Notes: a model not told the origin generated them from the letters alone. Positions 42,868 to 51,968 are shown, numbered from the stretch's first letter. The stretch: DNA of 64,000 nt from an uncultured Acidimicrobiales bacterium (GCA_958295925.1 CATQHL010000001.1:1933753-1997752), one strand, 5' to 3'. Translations and numbers: made by a program.

Positions 42868-44307
42868 GTGAGCGCCACCCCGCCCCCCAGCACCCCCTCG
42901 CAGGCCGTCGAGCCGCTAGTTGACGAGAGGCTGATTTCACGGACGCTGAAGGCCGCCCTGCGGGGCGGCGGCGACTTTGCGGAGGTCTTCGTTGAGGACA
43001 AGCGGTCTTCATCAGCCTCCCTCGACGACGGCAAGGTGGAGGAACTGGTTACAGGAAGGCGGCGGGGCGCTGGAATCAGGGTGGTGGCAGGAGCCTCCAC
43101 CGGCTTCGCCCACACAGCCGACCTCTCGCCCTCAGGGCTTGCCGCAGCCGCCGAGATCGCCGCAGCGGCGGCGCGGGCCGATGGCGGGCAGGGTTCGACG
43201 GAGAGCCCGCGGCGGGGTTCCAGGGAGCCGATCAACGAGGTGATCATCCCCCCCGGCCGGGTGAGCGGTGGACGGAAGGTGGATCTGCTCAAGCTCGCAG
43301 ACGAGACGGCGAGGGCGGAAGGGGGCGCCATCCGTCAAGTGGCGTGCGGCTACGGGGACAGCCGCCGCCGGATCATGGTGGCTGACAGCGAAGGACTCCT
43401 GGCCACCGACGAGCAGGTGAAGACGTTCTTTGGCGTCTCTTGCGTTGCGCTTGGCGATGGCGGGATGCAGACGGGCAGGGAGACCAGTGGCCGCACGGTG
43501 GGATTTGAGCTCTTCGATGACGTGGACGTGGCCGACCTCGCCCGAGCCGCCGCCCGCCGGGCCCTCACAAAGCTGGCCGCACATCCGGCTCCAAGCGGAT
43601 CCATGCCCGTCGTGATCGGGCCTGGCGGCGGTGGGGTGCTGTTCCACGAGGCCTGCGGACACGGCCTGGAGGCTGACCTGGTTAACAAGGGCGCCTCCGT
43701 GTTCGCCGGGCGCGTCGGCGAACAGGTTGCCAACGCCGGGGTGACCCTCATCGACGACGGCACGATGTCCCCCGAGTGGGGCTGCTACGCCATCGACGAC
43801 GAAGGGCGCCCCGCTCAGCGCAACGTGTTGATAGCCGACGGCGTGCTGCAGGGCTACATGCTGGATCGCCTGAGGGCTCGTCGGGCCGGCAGGGCAGGCA
43901 CCGGAAACGGGCGCCGCGAGAGCTACCGTCATCTGCCGATGGTGAGGATGACCAACACCTTCATAGACAACGGCGATGCCAGGAGCGAGGACATCCTGGC
44001 CGACACCCCTCGGGGTATCTACGTGGCGCACCTGGGCGGCGGACAGGTGAACACAGCCACAGGGGATTTCGTTTTCGGGATGACCGAGGCGTACCTCATA
44101 GAGGACGGACGTCTCACAGCCCCGATCAGGGAGGGAAACCTCATCGGCAACGGCCCTCAGGTGCTAATGGAAATCGACGCCATCGGCAACGACTTCGCAA
44201 TGGGCTCCCCAGGCACTTGTGGCAAGGACGGGCAGGGCGTCCCTGTGGGCGACGGAACCCCGACCTTGAGGGTGGCCCGCCTCACCGTGGGCGGGACGGC
44301 CGACTGA
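42868..44307 (+). CDS. tldD: TldD-family metalloprotease
   Basis: Half of the TldD/TldE heterodimeric protease that removes leader peptides or degrades unfolded peptides; 479 aa. The zinc motif is HEACGH in GGGGVLFHEACGHGLEADL, with the later Cys/Glu region AMGSPGTCGKDGQ. GTG 42868. It is followed by tldE after about 23 bp. No RiPP precursor is obvious next to it. An Arg-rich insert (RARRAGRAGTGNGRR) follows the active-site domain. Confidence 0.93.
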   Translation: MSATPPPSTPSQAVEPLVDERLISRTLKAALRGGGDFAEVFVEDKRSSSASLDDGKVEELVTGRRRGAGIRVVAGASTGFAHTADLSPSGLAAAAEIAAAAARADGGQGSTESPRRGSREPINEVIIPPGRVSGGRKVDLLKLADETARAEGGAIRQVACGYGDSRRRIMVADSEGLLATDEQVKTFFGVSCVALGDGGMQTGRETSGRTVGFELFDDVDVADLARAAARRALTKLAAHPAPSGSMPVVIGPGGGGVLFHEACGHGLEADLVNKGASVFAGRVGEQVANAGVTLIDDGTMSPEWGCYAIDDEGRPAQRNVLIADGVLQGYMLDRLRARRAGRAGTGNGRRESYRHLPMVRMTNTFIDNGDARSEDILADTPRGIYVAHLGGGQVNTATGDFVFGMTEAYLIEDGRLTAPIREGNLIGNGPQVLMEIDAIGNDFAMGSPGTCGKDGQGVPVGDGTPTLRVARLTVGGTAD

Positions 44308-44330
44308 GCGGCTTAGCCAGGGCGGAGCGT

Positions 44331-45686
44331 TTGTTCGGGACGACAGCCTCCGATCTCCTCGCCATGGGCGACGAGATCTGCTCGCAGGCGCGGGCGGGCG
44401 AGCAGATAGAGGCGGTGCTGGCCTACTCCAGCGACACCGAGGTGCGCGCCTGGGAGGGGGAGGTGGAGTCCTTCTCCTCGGCCACATCATTCGGGGTAGG
44501 TGTCAGGGTGATCTCCTCGCAGCGTCAGGGGTTTGCCTACGCAGGCAGTTGGGAGCCGGAAGTGATAGCCGAGACGCTGGACGCGGCCCGCGCCAACTCC
44601 GCTTTCGGCACCCCCGATGAGCACCTGGCGCTCGCCGAACCCGACGGGGTGGATCCCGTTGAGCTCGACCTTTACAGGGAGGAGCTTGCGGGGGTGACTC
44701 CCGAACGCAAGATCGACTTGGCGCTGGCGCTGGAGCGCTCGGTGCGCTCGGCGGACAGCCGGATCGTGGGGGTGGAGTCGGCTGACTACGTGGACTCCCT
44801 GTCTGCCGGAGCGGTGGTCAACACCAGCGGCGTTCGTTCCTTCGGGCGCGACAGCACGTGTTACCTGATGGCCTATGCGCTGGCCTCGGACGAATCGGAG
44901 ACGCAGACCGGCTTCGGCTACAGCGTGGGCCGCTCGCTGGAAGATCTCGATGAAGGCAAGGCGGCCGCCGACTGCGTGGAGCGGGCGCTTCGGCTGCTGG
45001 GGGCGGGCAAGCCGGTCAGCGGTCGCACGACCGTCGTGTTCGACCCCTGGGTGGCTGCGCAGTTCCTGGGGATAATCGGCGGCACGCTTTCGGGGGAGGC
45101 CCTGCTGAAAGGGCGTTCGCTGTTCGCCGACAGGGTGGGCGAACAGGTGGCGGCTGCGGGGTTCACGCTTACCGACGATCCCACCAACCCTCTGGCGTTC
45201 GGCGCCTCATCCTCCGACGGGGAAGGGCTGGCCGCCCGTCGCAACGACCTCATTTGCGACGGGGAGCTGCAGAAGTTTCTGCACAACAGCTACACGGCCC
45301 GCCGTCTGAACACGGTCTCCACGGCATCGGCTGTGCGCGGCTACTCGAGTACCCCTGGAGTGGGCTGCGTTGCGTTGGCGCCTTCGCCGGGAAGCCGCAG
45401 CGCGGCCGATCTGATCGCAGAGCTGGAGGACGGGGTTCTGGTTCAGGGCGTGAGCGGCCTGCACTCGGGCGTCAACCCCGTAAGCGGGGACTTCTCGACC
45501 GGCGCCGAGGGGCTGCGCATCCGTGACGGCGAGCTGGCCGAGCCGATCAGGGAGTTCACGATTGCCTCCACCCTTCAGAGGATGCTGCTGGACATAGCAG
45601 AAGTGGGAAACGATCTGGAGTGGCTGCCGATGTCGTCCGCCGGGGTGACGCTGGTGGTGGACGGCGTGATGATTTCAGGGGAGTAG
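44331..45686 (+). CDS. tldE: TldE/PmbA-family protein
   Basis: Non-metal partner of TldD, 451 aa from TTG 44331; ATG 44364 is a possible shorter start. It shows the PmbA pattern: VRAWEGEVESFSSATSFGVGVRV near the N-terminus, then VVNTSGVRSFGRDSTCY and VVFDPWVAAQFLGIIGGTLSGEAL, and the conserved C-terminal SGDFSTGAEGLRIRDGEL. The HExxxH motif is absent, as expected. The frame is open far upstream inside tldD, without meaning. Confidence 0.9.
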   Translation: MFGTTASDLLAMGDEICSQARAGEQIEAVLAYSSDTEVRAWEGEVESFSSATSFGVGVRVISSQRQGFAYAGSWEPEVIAETLDAARANSAFGTPDEHLALAEPDGVDPVELDLYREELAGVTPERKIDLALALERSVRSADSRIVGVESADYVDSLSAGAVVNTSGVRSFGRDSTCYLMAYALASDESETQTGFGYSVGRSLEDLDEGKAAADCVERALRLLGAGKPVSGRTTVVFDPWVAAQFLGIIGGTLSGEALLKGRSLFADRVGEQVAAAGFTLTDDPTNPLAFGASSSDGEGLAARRNDLICDGELQKFLHNSYTARRLNTVSTASAVRGYSSTPGVGCVALAPSPGSRSAADLIAELEDGVLVQGVSGLHSGVNPVSGDFSTGAEGLRIRDGELAEPIREFTIASTLQRMLLDIAEVGNDLEWLPMSSAGVTLVVDGVMISGE

Positions 45687-45695
45687 GCGCGCAGG

Positions 45696-46613
45696 GTGAC
45701 GGGCCTGTTCGCCCTCGGTGCGGCGACGGCCCTTGCAACCGCCTCGAGCGGCGAACTCTGGTCGGCTCCGAGGGGAATCGTGTTGGGCGTCGTCCAGGGT
45801 CTCACGGAGTTCTTGCCTGTCTCCTCGAGCGGGCATCTTCAGATTGTCACCTGGCTTGCGGGCTGGGAGGCGCTCTTCGACGACGCCGGGGTGTGGACGG
45901 CCTTCGAGGTTGCCCTGCACTTCGGCACGTTCGTGGGTGCAGTCGCCTTCTTCTGGCGCGATGCGGGGGGGCTGACGGCAGGGGCGTTGGCATCACTGGC
46001 TGGGAGGCGAAGCGAGAGGGGCAGGTTCGCCTGGCAGCTTGTCCTGGCCACGGTGCCGGTCGGGCTTGTGGGGGTGTTCGCCGATTCGTGGCTGGTGCGC
46101 TCAGAGCGCGTCTGGGTGACGGCCTGTGCGCTGATCGTCTTCGGGGCGGCTCTCTGGGTGGCCGATCGGCGGGCGGCGGACGACAGGGGGACGGGATCGT
46201 TCTCCTGGGCGGACGCAGTCTGGCTGGGTCTGGCGCAGGTGCTGGCGCTTGCGCCCGGGGTGTCGCGCTCTGGGGTGGTGATGACCGCAGGGAGGATGCG
46301 GGGGCTCTCGCGGGCATCCGCCGCTAAGACGGCTTTGCTTTTGAGCTTGCCGGTGATCGCGGGAGCAGCCGTCTACAAGCTGATCGACCTGGGAGGATTC
46401 TCAGGCATCCCGGAAGAGGCGCGCCAGGCGTTCGTCTGGGGTGTTCTGGCTTCGGCGGTCTCCGGCTGGGCGGCAGTCGGGCTGCTTATGCGGCTCACCC
46501 GCCGCATCGGCTTCGGGCCGTTCGCCCTGTACCGGCTGGGTCTGGGTGTGGCGGTTCTTTGCCTGGTGGGAGTTTCGTTCAGGGGCGCTGGCTGGGGCTG
46601 GGGCTGGGGCTAG
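45696..46613 (+). CDS. uppP: Undecaprenyl-diphosphate phosphatase
   Basis: Integral membrane enzyme recycling the cell-wall lipid carrier; 305 aa. BacA motifs: GVVQGLTEFLPVSSSGHL with the catalytic EFLPVSSSGH box, and LAPGVSRSGVVMTAG (the PGxSRSG box). Several hydrophobic spans follow. The last residues are GAGWGWGWG, encoded by a hexanucleotide repeat, and the stop TAG comes from a variant of that repeat. Start GTG 45696, 10 bp after tldE. Confidence 0.94.
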   Translation: MTGLFALGAATALATASSGELWSAPRGIVLGVVQGLTEFLPVSSSGHLQIVTWLAGWEALFDDAGVWTAFEVALHFGTFVGAVAFFWRDAGGLTAGALASLAGRRSERGRFAWQLVLATVPVGLVGVFADSWLVRSERVWVTACALIVFGAALWVADRRAADDRGTGSFSWADAVWLGLAQVLALAPGVSRSGVVMTAGRMRGLSRASAAKTALLLSLPVIAGAAVYKLIDLGGFSGIPEEARQAFVWGVLASAVSGWAAVGLLMRLTRRIGFGPFALYRLGLGVAVLCLVGVSFRGAGWGWGWG

Positions 46614-46621
46614 GGCTAGGG
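46590..46621. repeat. GGGGCT hexanucleotide repeat with stops for both converging genes
   Basis: About five units of GGGGCT passing into GGGCTA. The uppP stop (TAG 46611-46613) and the minus-strand stop of the SAF-domain gene (CTA 46616-46618) both fall in it. Slippage here would change both C-termini. Confidence 0.8.
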
Positions 46622-47275
46622 CCGCCGCGCCGCCAGCGCCGCCAGCGTGAGCGTGCCGTTTTGCTTCGGAACGACGGCGGCTGCTGCTTCCTGCGGGCTG
46701 ACGGCCACGGTCACCGATTCGGCGTCCACCTCCACCACCCACGCCTCGGCGGCCACGCTCACAGCGTGAGCTGCGCCTTCCAGCCCATTTGCATCGAGGT
46801 TGCTGCTTGCGAAGATCCGAACCCGATCCCCGGTCGAGACGGGGGGAATCTCGGCGGTCTTCGGGAATGAGAGGGCGGCGGTTCCCGGGGGAATCCGCCC
46901 CGACAGCCCCCGGCCGCCCTTGAGCCGGGCGGTCAGCACCTCCTCGCCTGGGTAGATCGCCACGGCGGCCATGTCGTCTTCATCCAGATTGTCGGCAATC
47001 CCGTCTGGCAGGACCTTCGCCGGTCGCAGCTCCCAGGCCACCGCGTCCTCCTCGAAGGTCTCCCCGGGCAGGATGAGTCGCTGCGCCACGGGCACCTCGA
47101 TGAGGCGCTCAGGATCTGCGTCGGGGTCGACGTCCTCGCCGAGGTTCGACAGGACGACGGTCGCAGCAATCAGCAGCACCAGGATCGACCAGAAGACGAT
47201 CGGCCTTCGGAGCAACTTGACAAGCGGCGAGGGTTTCCAGCCGGGGATGCCCCGGCGGGCCATGAAGGCGGGCAT
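46616..47275 (-). CDS. SAF-domain protein, CpaB/RcpC-like
   Basis: A 219-aa protein from ATG 47275, preceded by AAGGAG at 7-nt spacing. One N-terminal membrane anchor (PIVFWSILVLLIAATVVL) is followed by a SAF domain (PVAQRLILPGETFEEDAV, GEEVLTARLKGG) and the CpaB-like stretch GTAALSFPKTAEIPPVSTGDRVRIF. CpaB proteins belong to Flp/Tad pilus machinery. No tad ATPase, secretin or prepilin peptidase lies nearby, but four prepilin-like genes are 22 kb upstream in the window. Confidence 0.8.
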   Translation of the reverse strand: MPAFMARRGIPGWKPSPLVKLLRRPIVFWSILVLLIAATVVLSNLGEDVDPDADPERLIEVPVAQRLILPGETFEEDAVAWELRPAKVLPDGIADNLDEDDMAAVAIYPGEEVLTARLKGGRGLSGRIPPGTAALSFPKTAEIPPVSTGDRVRIFASSNLDANGLEGAAHAVSVAAEAWVVEVDAESVTVAVSPQEAAAAVVPKQNGTLTLAALAARRP

Positions 47276-47451
47276 TGACTTTCTCCTTCTCGAGGGGTTG
47301 GTTCCGCGGGGAAAGGCGGAGAGAGGGGGGAAGTCGCCTCAGAGTCTAGGGGAGTCGCCGAGTCTTTGTCTAGGGGAGGGGTAGAGGCTTTCCGCCCCCG
47401 CTGCCGAGCTTTCCGCCACCGGCTCGAGGGCGGGCGGACGCCTCGGCTGCC

Positions 47452-48285
47452 TCAGGCGGGATTCTTGACAGACGGCCCGCTGTGGTGGGCGCAGCAGCCT
47501 GCGGCGTTCGCCGGCAAATTCCCAACGAGCCGCACCAGGAGTTTCTTCACGTTCCCGATGTTCTGATTGAAGGTCTCCAGCACCATCTCGAATGTCACCG
47601 GCTCGGACTCCGGGCCGGAGCCAGGAGCGGAGACGCCTGCGTCGTAGTCGGTCACCAGGGCGATGCCGACGAAGCACATCCCAAGCTCCCTGGCCAGGGC
47701 CGCTTCGGGCATTTGAGTCATGTTGATCACAGATCCCCCTGCCCGCGTGAACTCCCTCGACTCGGCCTTGGTTGAAAAACGCGGGCCTTGGATCACCACG
47801 ACCGTCCCGCTGCCATGAACGGTGATCCCCTCGTCCTCCGCAGCCTCTGTCGCTACTGCGCGCAGCTGCGGGCAGTAGGGATCGGCGAAGGTGGCGTGGA
47901 ACGATCCCGGGCCGTCGTAGAAGGTCTGCCGTCGCCCCCAGGTGCGGTCGATGATCTGATCGCAGACAACGAAGTCGCCAGGGGCTATGTGCGGCTGCAG
48001 GGAACCGCAGGTGAAAGTGGAGACGAGCGTGGACACCCCCTCGAGCGCCAGCACTCTGAAGTTCGCCAAGTAGGGGACCTTGTGGGCCGGATAGATGTGC
48101 CCATCCCCGTGGCGGGACAGGAAGGCCACCCTCCTGCCGGAAAAGGTTCCTGTTCGCAGATCGGAGGACGGTGGGCCGTAGGGCGTCTCGTGCGGCGCAG
48201 CCCGAAGGTCGTCAGCGAGTGCGTAGAACCCGCTTCCCCCGATGATGCCGATGTGCGGACTGCTGTCGGCGCTCAAGGTGCTCAT
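47452..48285 (-). CDS. mtnP: S-methyl-5'-thioadenosine phosphorylase
   Basis: Purine nucleoside phosphorylase-family enzyme cleaving methylthioadenosine to adenine and methylthioribose phosphate; 277 aa. GIIGGSGFYAL (phosphate site), FLSRHGDGHIYPAHKVPY, VVIQGPRFSTKAESREF and INMTQMPEAALARELGMCF are family signatures. The ATG start at 48285 is 9 bp from the stop of the fmdB-like gene on the same strand, so the two probably form one operon. The first codons overlap nothing else. Confidence 0.94.
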   Translation of the reverse strand: MSTLSADSSPHIGIIGGSGFYALADDLRAAPHETPYGPPSSDLRTGTFSGRRVAFLSRHGDGHIYPAHKVPYLANFRVLALEGVSTLVSTFTCGSLQPHIAPGDFVVCDQIIDRTWGRRQTFYDGPGSFHATFADPYCPQLRAVATEAAEDEGITVHGSGTVVVIQGPRFSTKAESREFTRAGGSVINMTQMPEAALARELGMCFVGIALVTDYDAGVSAPGSGPESEPVTFEMVLETFNQNIGNVKKLLVRLVGNLPANAAGCCAHHSGPSVKNPA

Positions 48286-48294
48286 GGCTGGTCT

Positions 48295-48720
48295 TCAGCC
48301 GGAACCGGAGCCGCCTGCAGGGGTTTTCGCCTTCCCTGGCGTGTCTCCGCCTCCTGGCGCGCCGGCGCTGGAGCCGTCGCCGCCGCCATTTCCCGAAGAG
48401 GCCGACGAGGAGTCGGAAGCGCCCGTGGCGACTTTGTCGCCGCCCCTTTGTCCCTTGCCGTTTGCTCCCTTGCCGTTGGTGGAGGCGGCCGCCTTCCCCG
48501 CAGCGGCGCGGCTGTCTGTCTTGTAGAAGCCGGATCCCTTGAAGGTGATGGAGGGGGCGAAGAACACCTTCGACACCTTTCCGAGCCCAGGGGCCTGACA
48601 TCCAGACGGGCTGTATGAAGAGTCGGGCTCCGGGCACAGCATGAGGCTCTCCTCGGTGATCGACTGGCGGACGTCGAAGCGGACTCCGCAGGTTTGGCAT
48701 CGGTATTCGTAGGTTGGCAT
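48295..48720 (-). CDS. FmdB-family zinc-ribbon protein with low-complexity tail
   Basis: A 141-aa protein starting MPTYEYRCQTCGVRFDV, the FmdB/CxxC_CXXC_SSSS family. The second cysteine pair is widened: CPEPDSSYSPSGC instead of CPxC, which may alter or abolish metal binding. PSITFKGSGFYKTD is the usual family end. The remaining 70 residues are Gly/Ser/Lys/Ala-rich, without structure. Role unknown, often called regulatory. Same strand as mtnP. Confidence 0.85.
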   Translation of the reverse strand: MPTYEYRCQTCGVRFDVRQSITEESLMLCPEPDSSYSPSGCQAPGLGKVSKVFFAPSITFKGSGFYKTDSRAAAGKAAASTNGKGANGKGQRGGDKVATGASDSSSASSGNGGGDGSSAGAPGGGDTPGKAKTPAGGSGSG

Positions 48721-48906
48721 CGGCTCTACAGGGTTGAGGGCGGGCTACGAAAGAACTCAGACAGGCTACCAGTCCTGCATACCCGTTCAGCGTTCTTGAG
48801 GCACATCCCGAGGGGTTATCAGCCGTGCCTTTGCGCTGTGCGAAGGGGCCGCCGCCGACGGGCACCGCCGCCGGTAGGGGAGAGAATTCGCGACACAGCA
48901 TCTAGT

Positions 48907-49566
48907 ATGTTGCCCGTGAGTCCGTGGTGGTGGCTGCTGCTCATTCCCGCGTATTTCCTGGGGACGTTCCCCACGGCACACATCGTCGGGCGCGTAGTAG
49001 GGCGCAACCCTTCCAAAGAAGGCTCCAAGAACCCGGGTGCCACGAACATGTACCGGCTCGCAGGACGCGTGCCGGCTGCCTTCGTGCTGATCGGCGACAT
49101 TCTCAAGGGGGTTGCGCCGACGCTGATCGCATTGCAGCTGGCTTCCCGCAACGTGGCGGTGGTCTGTGCCGCGCTGGCAGTGGTGGGCCACATCTTCCCC
49201 GTCACACGGCTCTTTCGGGGCGGCAAGGGCGTGGCGGCCTACGGAGGATGTTCGCTGGTGCTCTGGCCCTACACAGCGCTGGCTGCGATAGCGGTCTGGC
49301 TCGTGTTTACGAAATGGTCGGGCCGTCCTTCGGTGGGGTCGTTGATCGCCGTGCCCCTTCTGCCGGTCGGGGTTGCCGTGGAGTACGCCATGGACTGGAA
49401 TCAAGTTGCCTGGTGGGAGATACTCGTCTGGTTCTGCGTGGCGGGCATTGTGACTTGGATGCACCGGACGAACATCAAGCGCCTGATCAACCGTGAGGAA
49501 GAGAGGATGCAGAACGTCTTCACCAGGGTGGAGGCTAAGCCCCTGCCGTCCGTCTCGAAGTCCTAG
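48907..49566 (+). CDS. plsY: Glycerol-3-phosphate acyltransferase PlsY
   Basis: Membrane enzyme transferring acyl groups from acyl phosphate to glycerol 3-phosphate, first step of phospholipid synthesis; 219 aa. Motifs: GTFPTAHIVGR, SKNPGATNMYRLAG and GHIFPVTRLFRGGKGVA, with several membrane spans. ATG 48907 fits; the frame is open to 48694, but that segment looks non-coding. The last 25 residues are hydrophilic and unconserved. Confidence 0.93.
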   Translation: MLPVSPWWWLLLIPAYFLGTFPTAHIVGRVVGRNPSKEGSKNPGATNMYRLAGRVPAAFVLIGDILKGVAPTLIALQLASRNVAVVCAALAVVGHIFPVTRLFRGGKGVAAYGGCSLVLWPYTALAAIAVWLVFTKWSGRPSVGSLIAVPLLPVGVAVEYAMDWNQVAWWEILVWFCVAGIVTWMHRTNIKRLINREEERMQNVFTRVEAKPLPSVSKS

Positions 49567-49662
49567 GTGAGGTTGGCTCCCCCCGGACAGGGCTTCTTTC
49601 CCTCCCCTGAACTCGACGCGGCGCTGTCACAGTCGTAGCCCCTGGAACAGAGCCGCTCCACT

Positions 49663-50865
49663 GTGATACCTCTTGATCAGGCTCAGGAGGCGGTGCTGAG
49701 CCGCTGCAGGCGGCTAGGGGCGGTGAGGCTGCCCACAGGCGAGGCGCGGATGCTCGTGAGCGCCGAGCGGGTGGCAGCGGCGGAGCAGGTGCCGGCCTTC
49801 GACAACTCAGCGATGGACGGCTACGCCGTTCGAGCCGAGGACACCAGCCCCGCGCCCGCCCGTCTGCGAATATTGGGCACGTTGGCGGCGGGCGATTTTC
49901 CTCGAGAGGCGCTGAGTGCGGGCGGGGCTATGAGAATCATGACAGGCGCAGCGCTCCCCCCGGGCGCCGACGCCGTGGTGATGGTGGAGCGAACCCGGGA
50001 ATCTCCCGACGGGGAGTGGGTGACATTGGATGTGAGCGTGCCGGCGGGCAACCACATTCGACGGGCTGGCGAAGATATGCAGCCTGGTCAGGTGGTCTTC
50101 GAGTCGGGCTGCCTCCTGCGCCCAGCCCACCTTGGAACCCTTGCCGGACTGGGGGTTGCCACGGTGTCCGCCACGAGACGCGCCCGCGTGGGGGTGATGT
50201 CCACCGGCGACGAGTTGGTGGCAGGGCCGGCAGCCCTGGCTCCCGGGCAGATCCGGGACTCCAACCGACTCTCCCTGCTCTCCCTGGTGGCTGAGAGTGG
50301 GGCCGAACCAGTGGATCTGGGGCTGGCTCGTGACGACGCCGAGGAGATCCGGGAGATGATCACGCGTGGATCGCAGACCTGTGACGCAGTAATCACCTCG
50401 GGCGGGGTGAGCATGGGCAGTTTCGACCTCGTAAAGAGCGTGCTCGACGAGATGGGCGCAATGTCCTGGATGCAGGTTGCCATAAGGCCAGCCAAGCCGC
50501 TGGCTTTCGGCCTGGTGGACGACGTGCCTGTCTTCGGGCTGCCCGGCAACACTGTCTCGTGCATGGTCTCCTTCGAGCTCTTCGCCCGCCCGGCGCTGAT
50601 GAAGATGATGGGCCGCCAGTCGCTTCATCGCCAGCGGCTCGCGGCGCTGGCCTGCGAGCCGCTGCGGCGCTGGCCCGACGGCAAGACTCACTTCGCCCGC
50701 GTCGTCTGGCGCTACGTCGACGGGGTGTACGAGGTGCGCTCCGCAGGAGGGCAGGGTTCGCATCAGCTCTCCGCCATGGCCGCCGCCAACGGCCTGGCAG
50801 TGCTACCCGACGGCGACGGCGTGGACACAGGGGAGCCGGTTGAACTGATCTGCCTGGGCGAGTGA
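49663..50865 (+). CDS. moeA: Molybdopterin molybdenumtransferase
   Basis: Inserts molybdate into molybdopterin-AMP; 400 aa. PAFDNSAMDGYAVRAED, GAALPPGADAVVMVE, VGVMSTGDELV, ITSGGVSMGSFD and VFGLPGNTVSCMVSFE are diagnostic. GTG 49663. It leads moaA and moaC, forming a molybdenum cofactor cluster. The stop is followed by a degenerate repeat tract. No molybdoenzyme is in the window. Confidence 0.95.
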   Translation: MIPLDQAQEAVLSRCRRLGAVRLPTGEARMLVSAERVAAAEQVPAFDNSAMDGYAVRAEDTSPAPARLRILGTLAAGDFPREALSAGGAMRIMTGAALPPGADAVVMVERTRESPDGEWVTLDVSVPAGNHIRRAGEDMQPGQVVFESGCLLRPAHLGTLAGLGVATVSATRRARVGVMSTGDELVAGPAALAPGQIRDSNRLSLLSLVAESGAEPVDLGLARDDAEEIREMITRGSQTCDAVITSGGVSMGSFDLVKSVLDEMGAMSWMQVAIRPAKPLAFGLVDDVPVFGLPGNTVSCMVSFELFARPALMKMMGRQSLHRQRLAALACEPLRRWPDGKTHFARVVWRYVDGVYEVRSAGGQGSHQLSAMAAANGLAVLPDGDGVDTGEPVELICLGE

Positions 50866-50960
50866 GGGCGGGCGGCGATCTTGGCGGCCGAGACGCGGCT
50901 GGGCGATCTTGGCAGGCGAGGGCGGGCGCCGAGACCGGGGGCGGGCGACCTTTGCGGGTG
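50863..50960. repeat. Degenerate GC-rich repeat after moeA
   Basis: GGCGATCTTGGC followed by GGC-GAG occurs at about 50875 and 50910, and GAGGGCGGGCG at 50865 and 50918. The tract fills the gap to moaA, starting at the moeA stop. Confidence 0.55.
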
Positions 50961-50984
50961 GCACGCTGCGATAGCCTGTAGGGG

Positions 50985-51968
50985 ATGGTCGAAGAACTCG
51001 TAGACGGATTCGGGCGTGTCCATCGCGACCTGCGTATTTCCGTCACCGACCGGTGCAACTTCCGCTGTGTCTACTGCATGCCGGCAGAAGGTCTGCGCTG
51101 GCTGCCCCGCTCTGAGATACTCAGCTTCGAGGAGATCCACCGCGTGGCCCGGCTGCTTGTGGACCGCTTCGGCGTCGAATCCATCCGTCTGACTGGCGGT
51201 GAGCCCACCGTGCGGGCGCACCTGGCCGAGCTTGTCTCCATGCTCGCCACTCTCGACGTCGACCTGGCCTTGACCACCAACGGCGCCACCCTCGGCCTGC
51301 TCGCCGACGACTTGGCGAGCGCCGGGCTGCGGCGGGTGAACATCTCCCTGGACTCCCTGCGCCCGGATCGCTTCAGGGAAATGACGCTGCGCGACGGCCT
51401 GCACAGGGTTCTCGACGGCATTGTCGCTGCCAAGGAGGCGGGGCTTTCCCCCGTGAAGGTGAACGTGGTGGTGATGCGGGGGGTCAACGAGGACGAGGTG
51501 CTGGACTTCGCAGCCTTCGGGCGTTCGGAGGGCGTGGAGGTTCGATTCATCGAGTTCATGCCGCTCGACGCTGAAGGTGGCTGGACTGGCGAGTCGGTCG
51601 TGAGCCAGGATGAAATAATTGAACGCATCGAGTCGGCCTATCCGATTGAGCCGCTGGCTTCGGGATCGGCGCCCGCCAGCCGGTTCCGCTACCTCGACGG
51701 CGGGGGCGTAATAGGCGTGGTGGCCAGCGTGACCAGGTCGTTCTGCGGCAGCTGCGACCGGATACGCATGACTGCCGACGGAAAGTTCCGCAACTGCCTT
51801 TTTGCCCACGAGGAGCACGACCTGCGCGGCCCGCTTCGTAGCGGCGCGGACGACGAGGCCCTCGCCGAGATCATCCGCTCAGGGGTGCGGGAGAAGGGGC
51901 CAGGCCACAGCATCGGCAAGGTGAACTTCGTGCGCCCCGCCCGCTCGATGTCGCAGATAGGGGGCTGA
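50985..51968 (+). CDS. moaA: GTP 3',8-cyclase
   Basis: Radical-SAM enzyme starting molybdenum cofactor synthesis from GTP; 327 aa. The N-terminal cluster motif is CNFRCVYCMPAEG; the C-terminal second cluster is FCGSCDRIRMTADGKFRNCLF. RLTGGEPTVRAHL is the SAM-binding GGEP motif. The usual terminal GG dipeptide is present as SQIGG, required for activity in known MoaA. ATG 50985. Confidence 0.96.
   Translation: MVEELVDGFGRVHRDLRISVTDRCNFRCVYCMPAEGLRWLPRSEILSFEEIHRVARLLVDRFGVESIRLTGGEPTVRAHLAELVSMLATLDVDLALTTNGATLGLLADDLASAGLRRVNISLDSLRPDRFREMTLRDGLHRVLDGIVAAKEAGLSPVKVNVVVMRGVNEDEVLDFAAFGRSEGVEVRFIEFMPLDAEGGWTGESVVSQDEIIERIESAYPIEPLASGSAPASRFRYLDGGGVIGVVASVTRSFCGSCDRIRMTADGKFRNCLFAHEEHDLRGPLRSGADDEALAEIIRSGVREKGPGHSIGKVNFVRPARSMSQIGG

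Noticed and set aside
46590..46621. GGGCTA/GGGGCT repeat as a telomere-like sequence
   Set aside because: Only about five units, internal, and within coding sequence ends of two genes.
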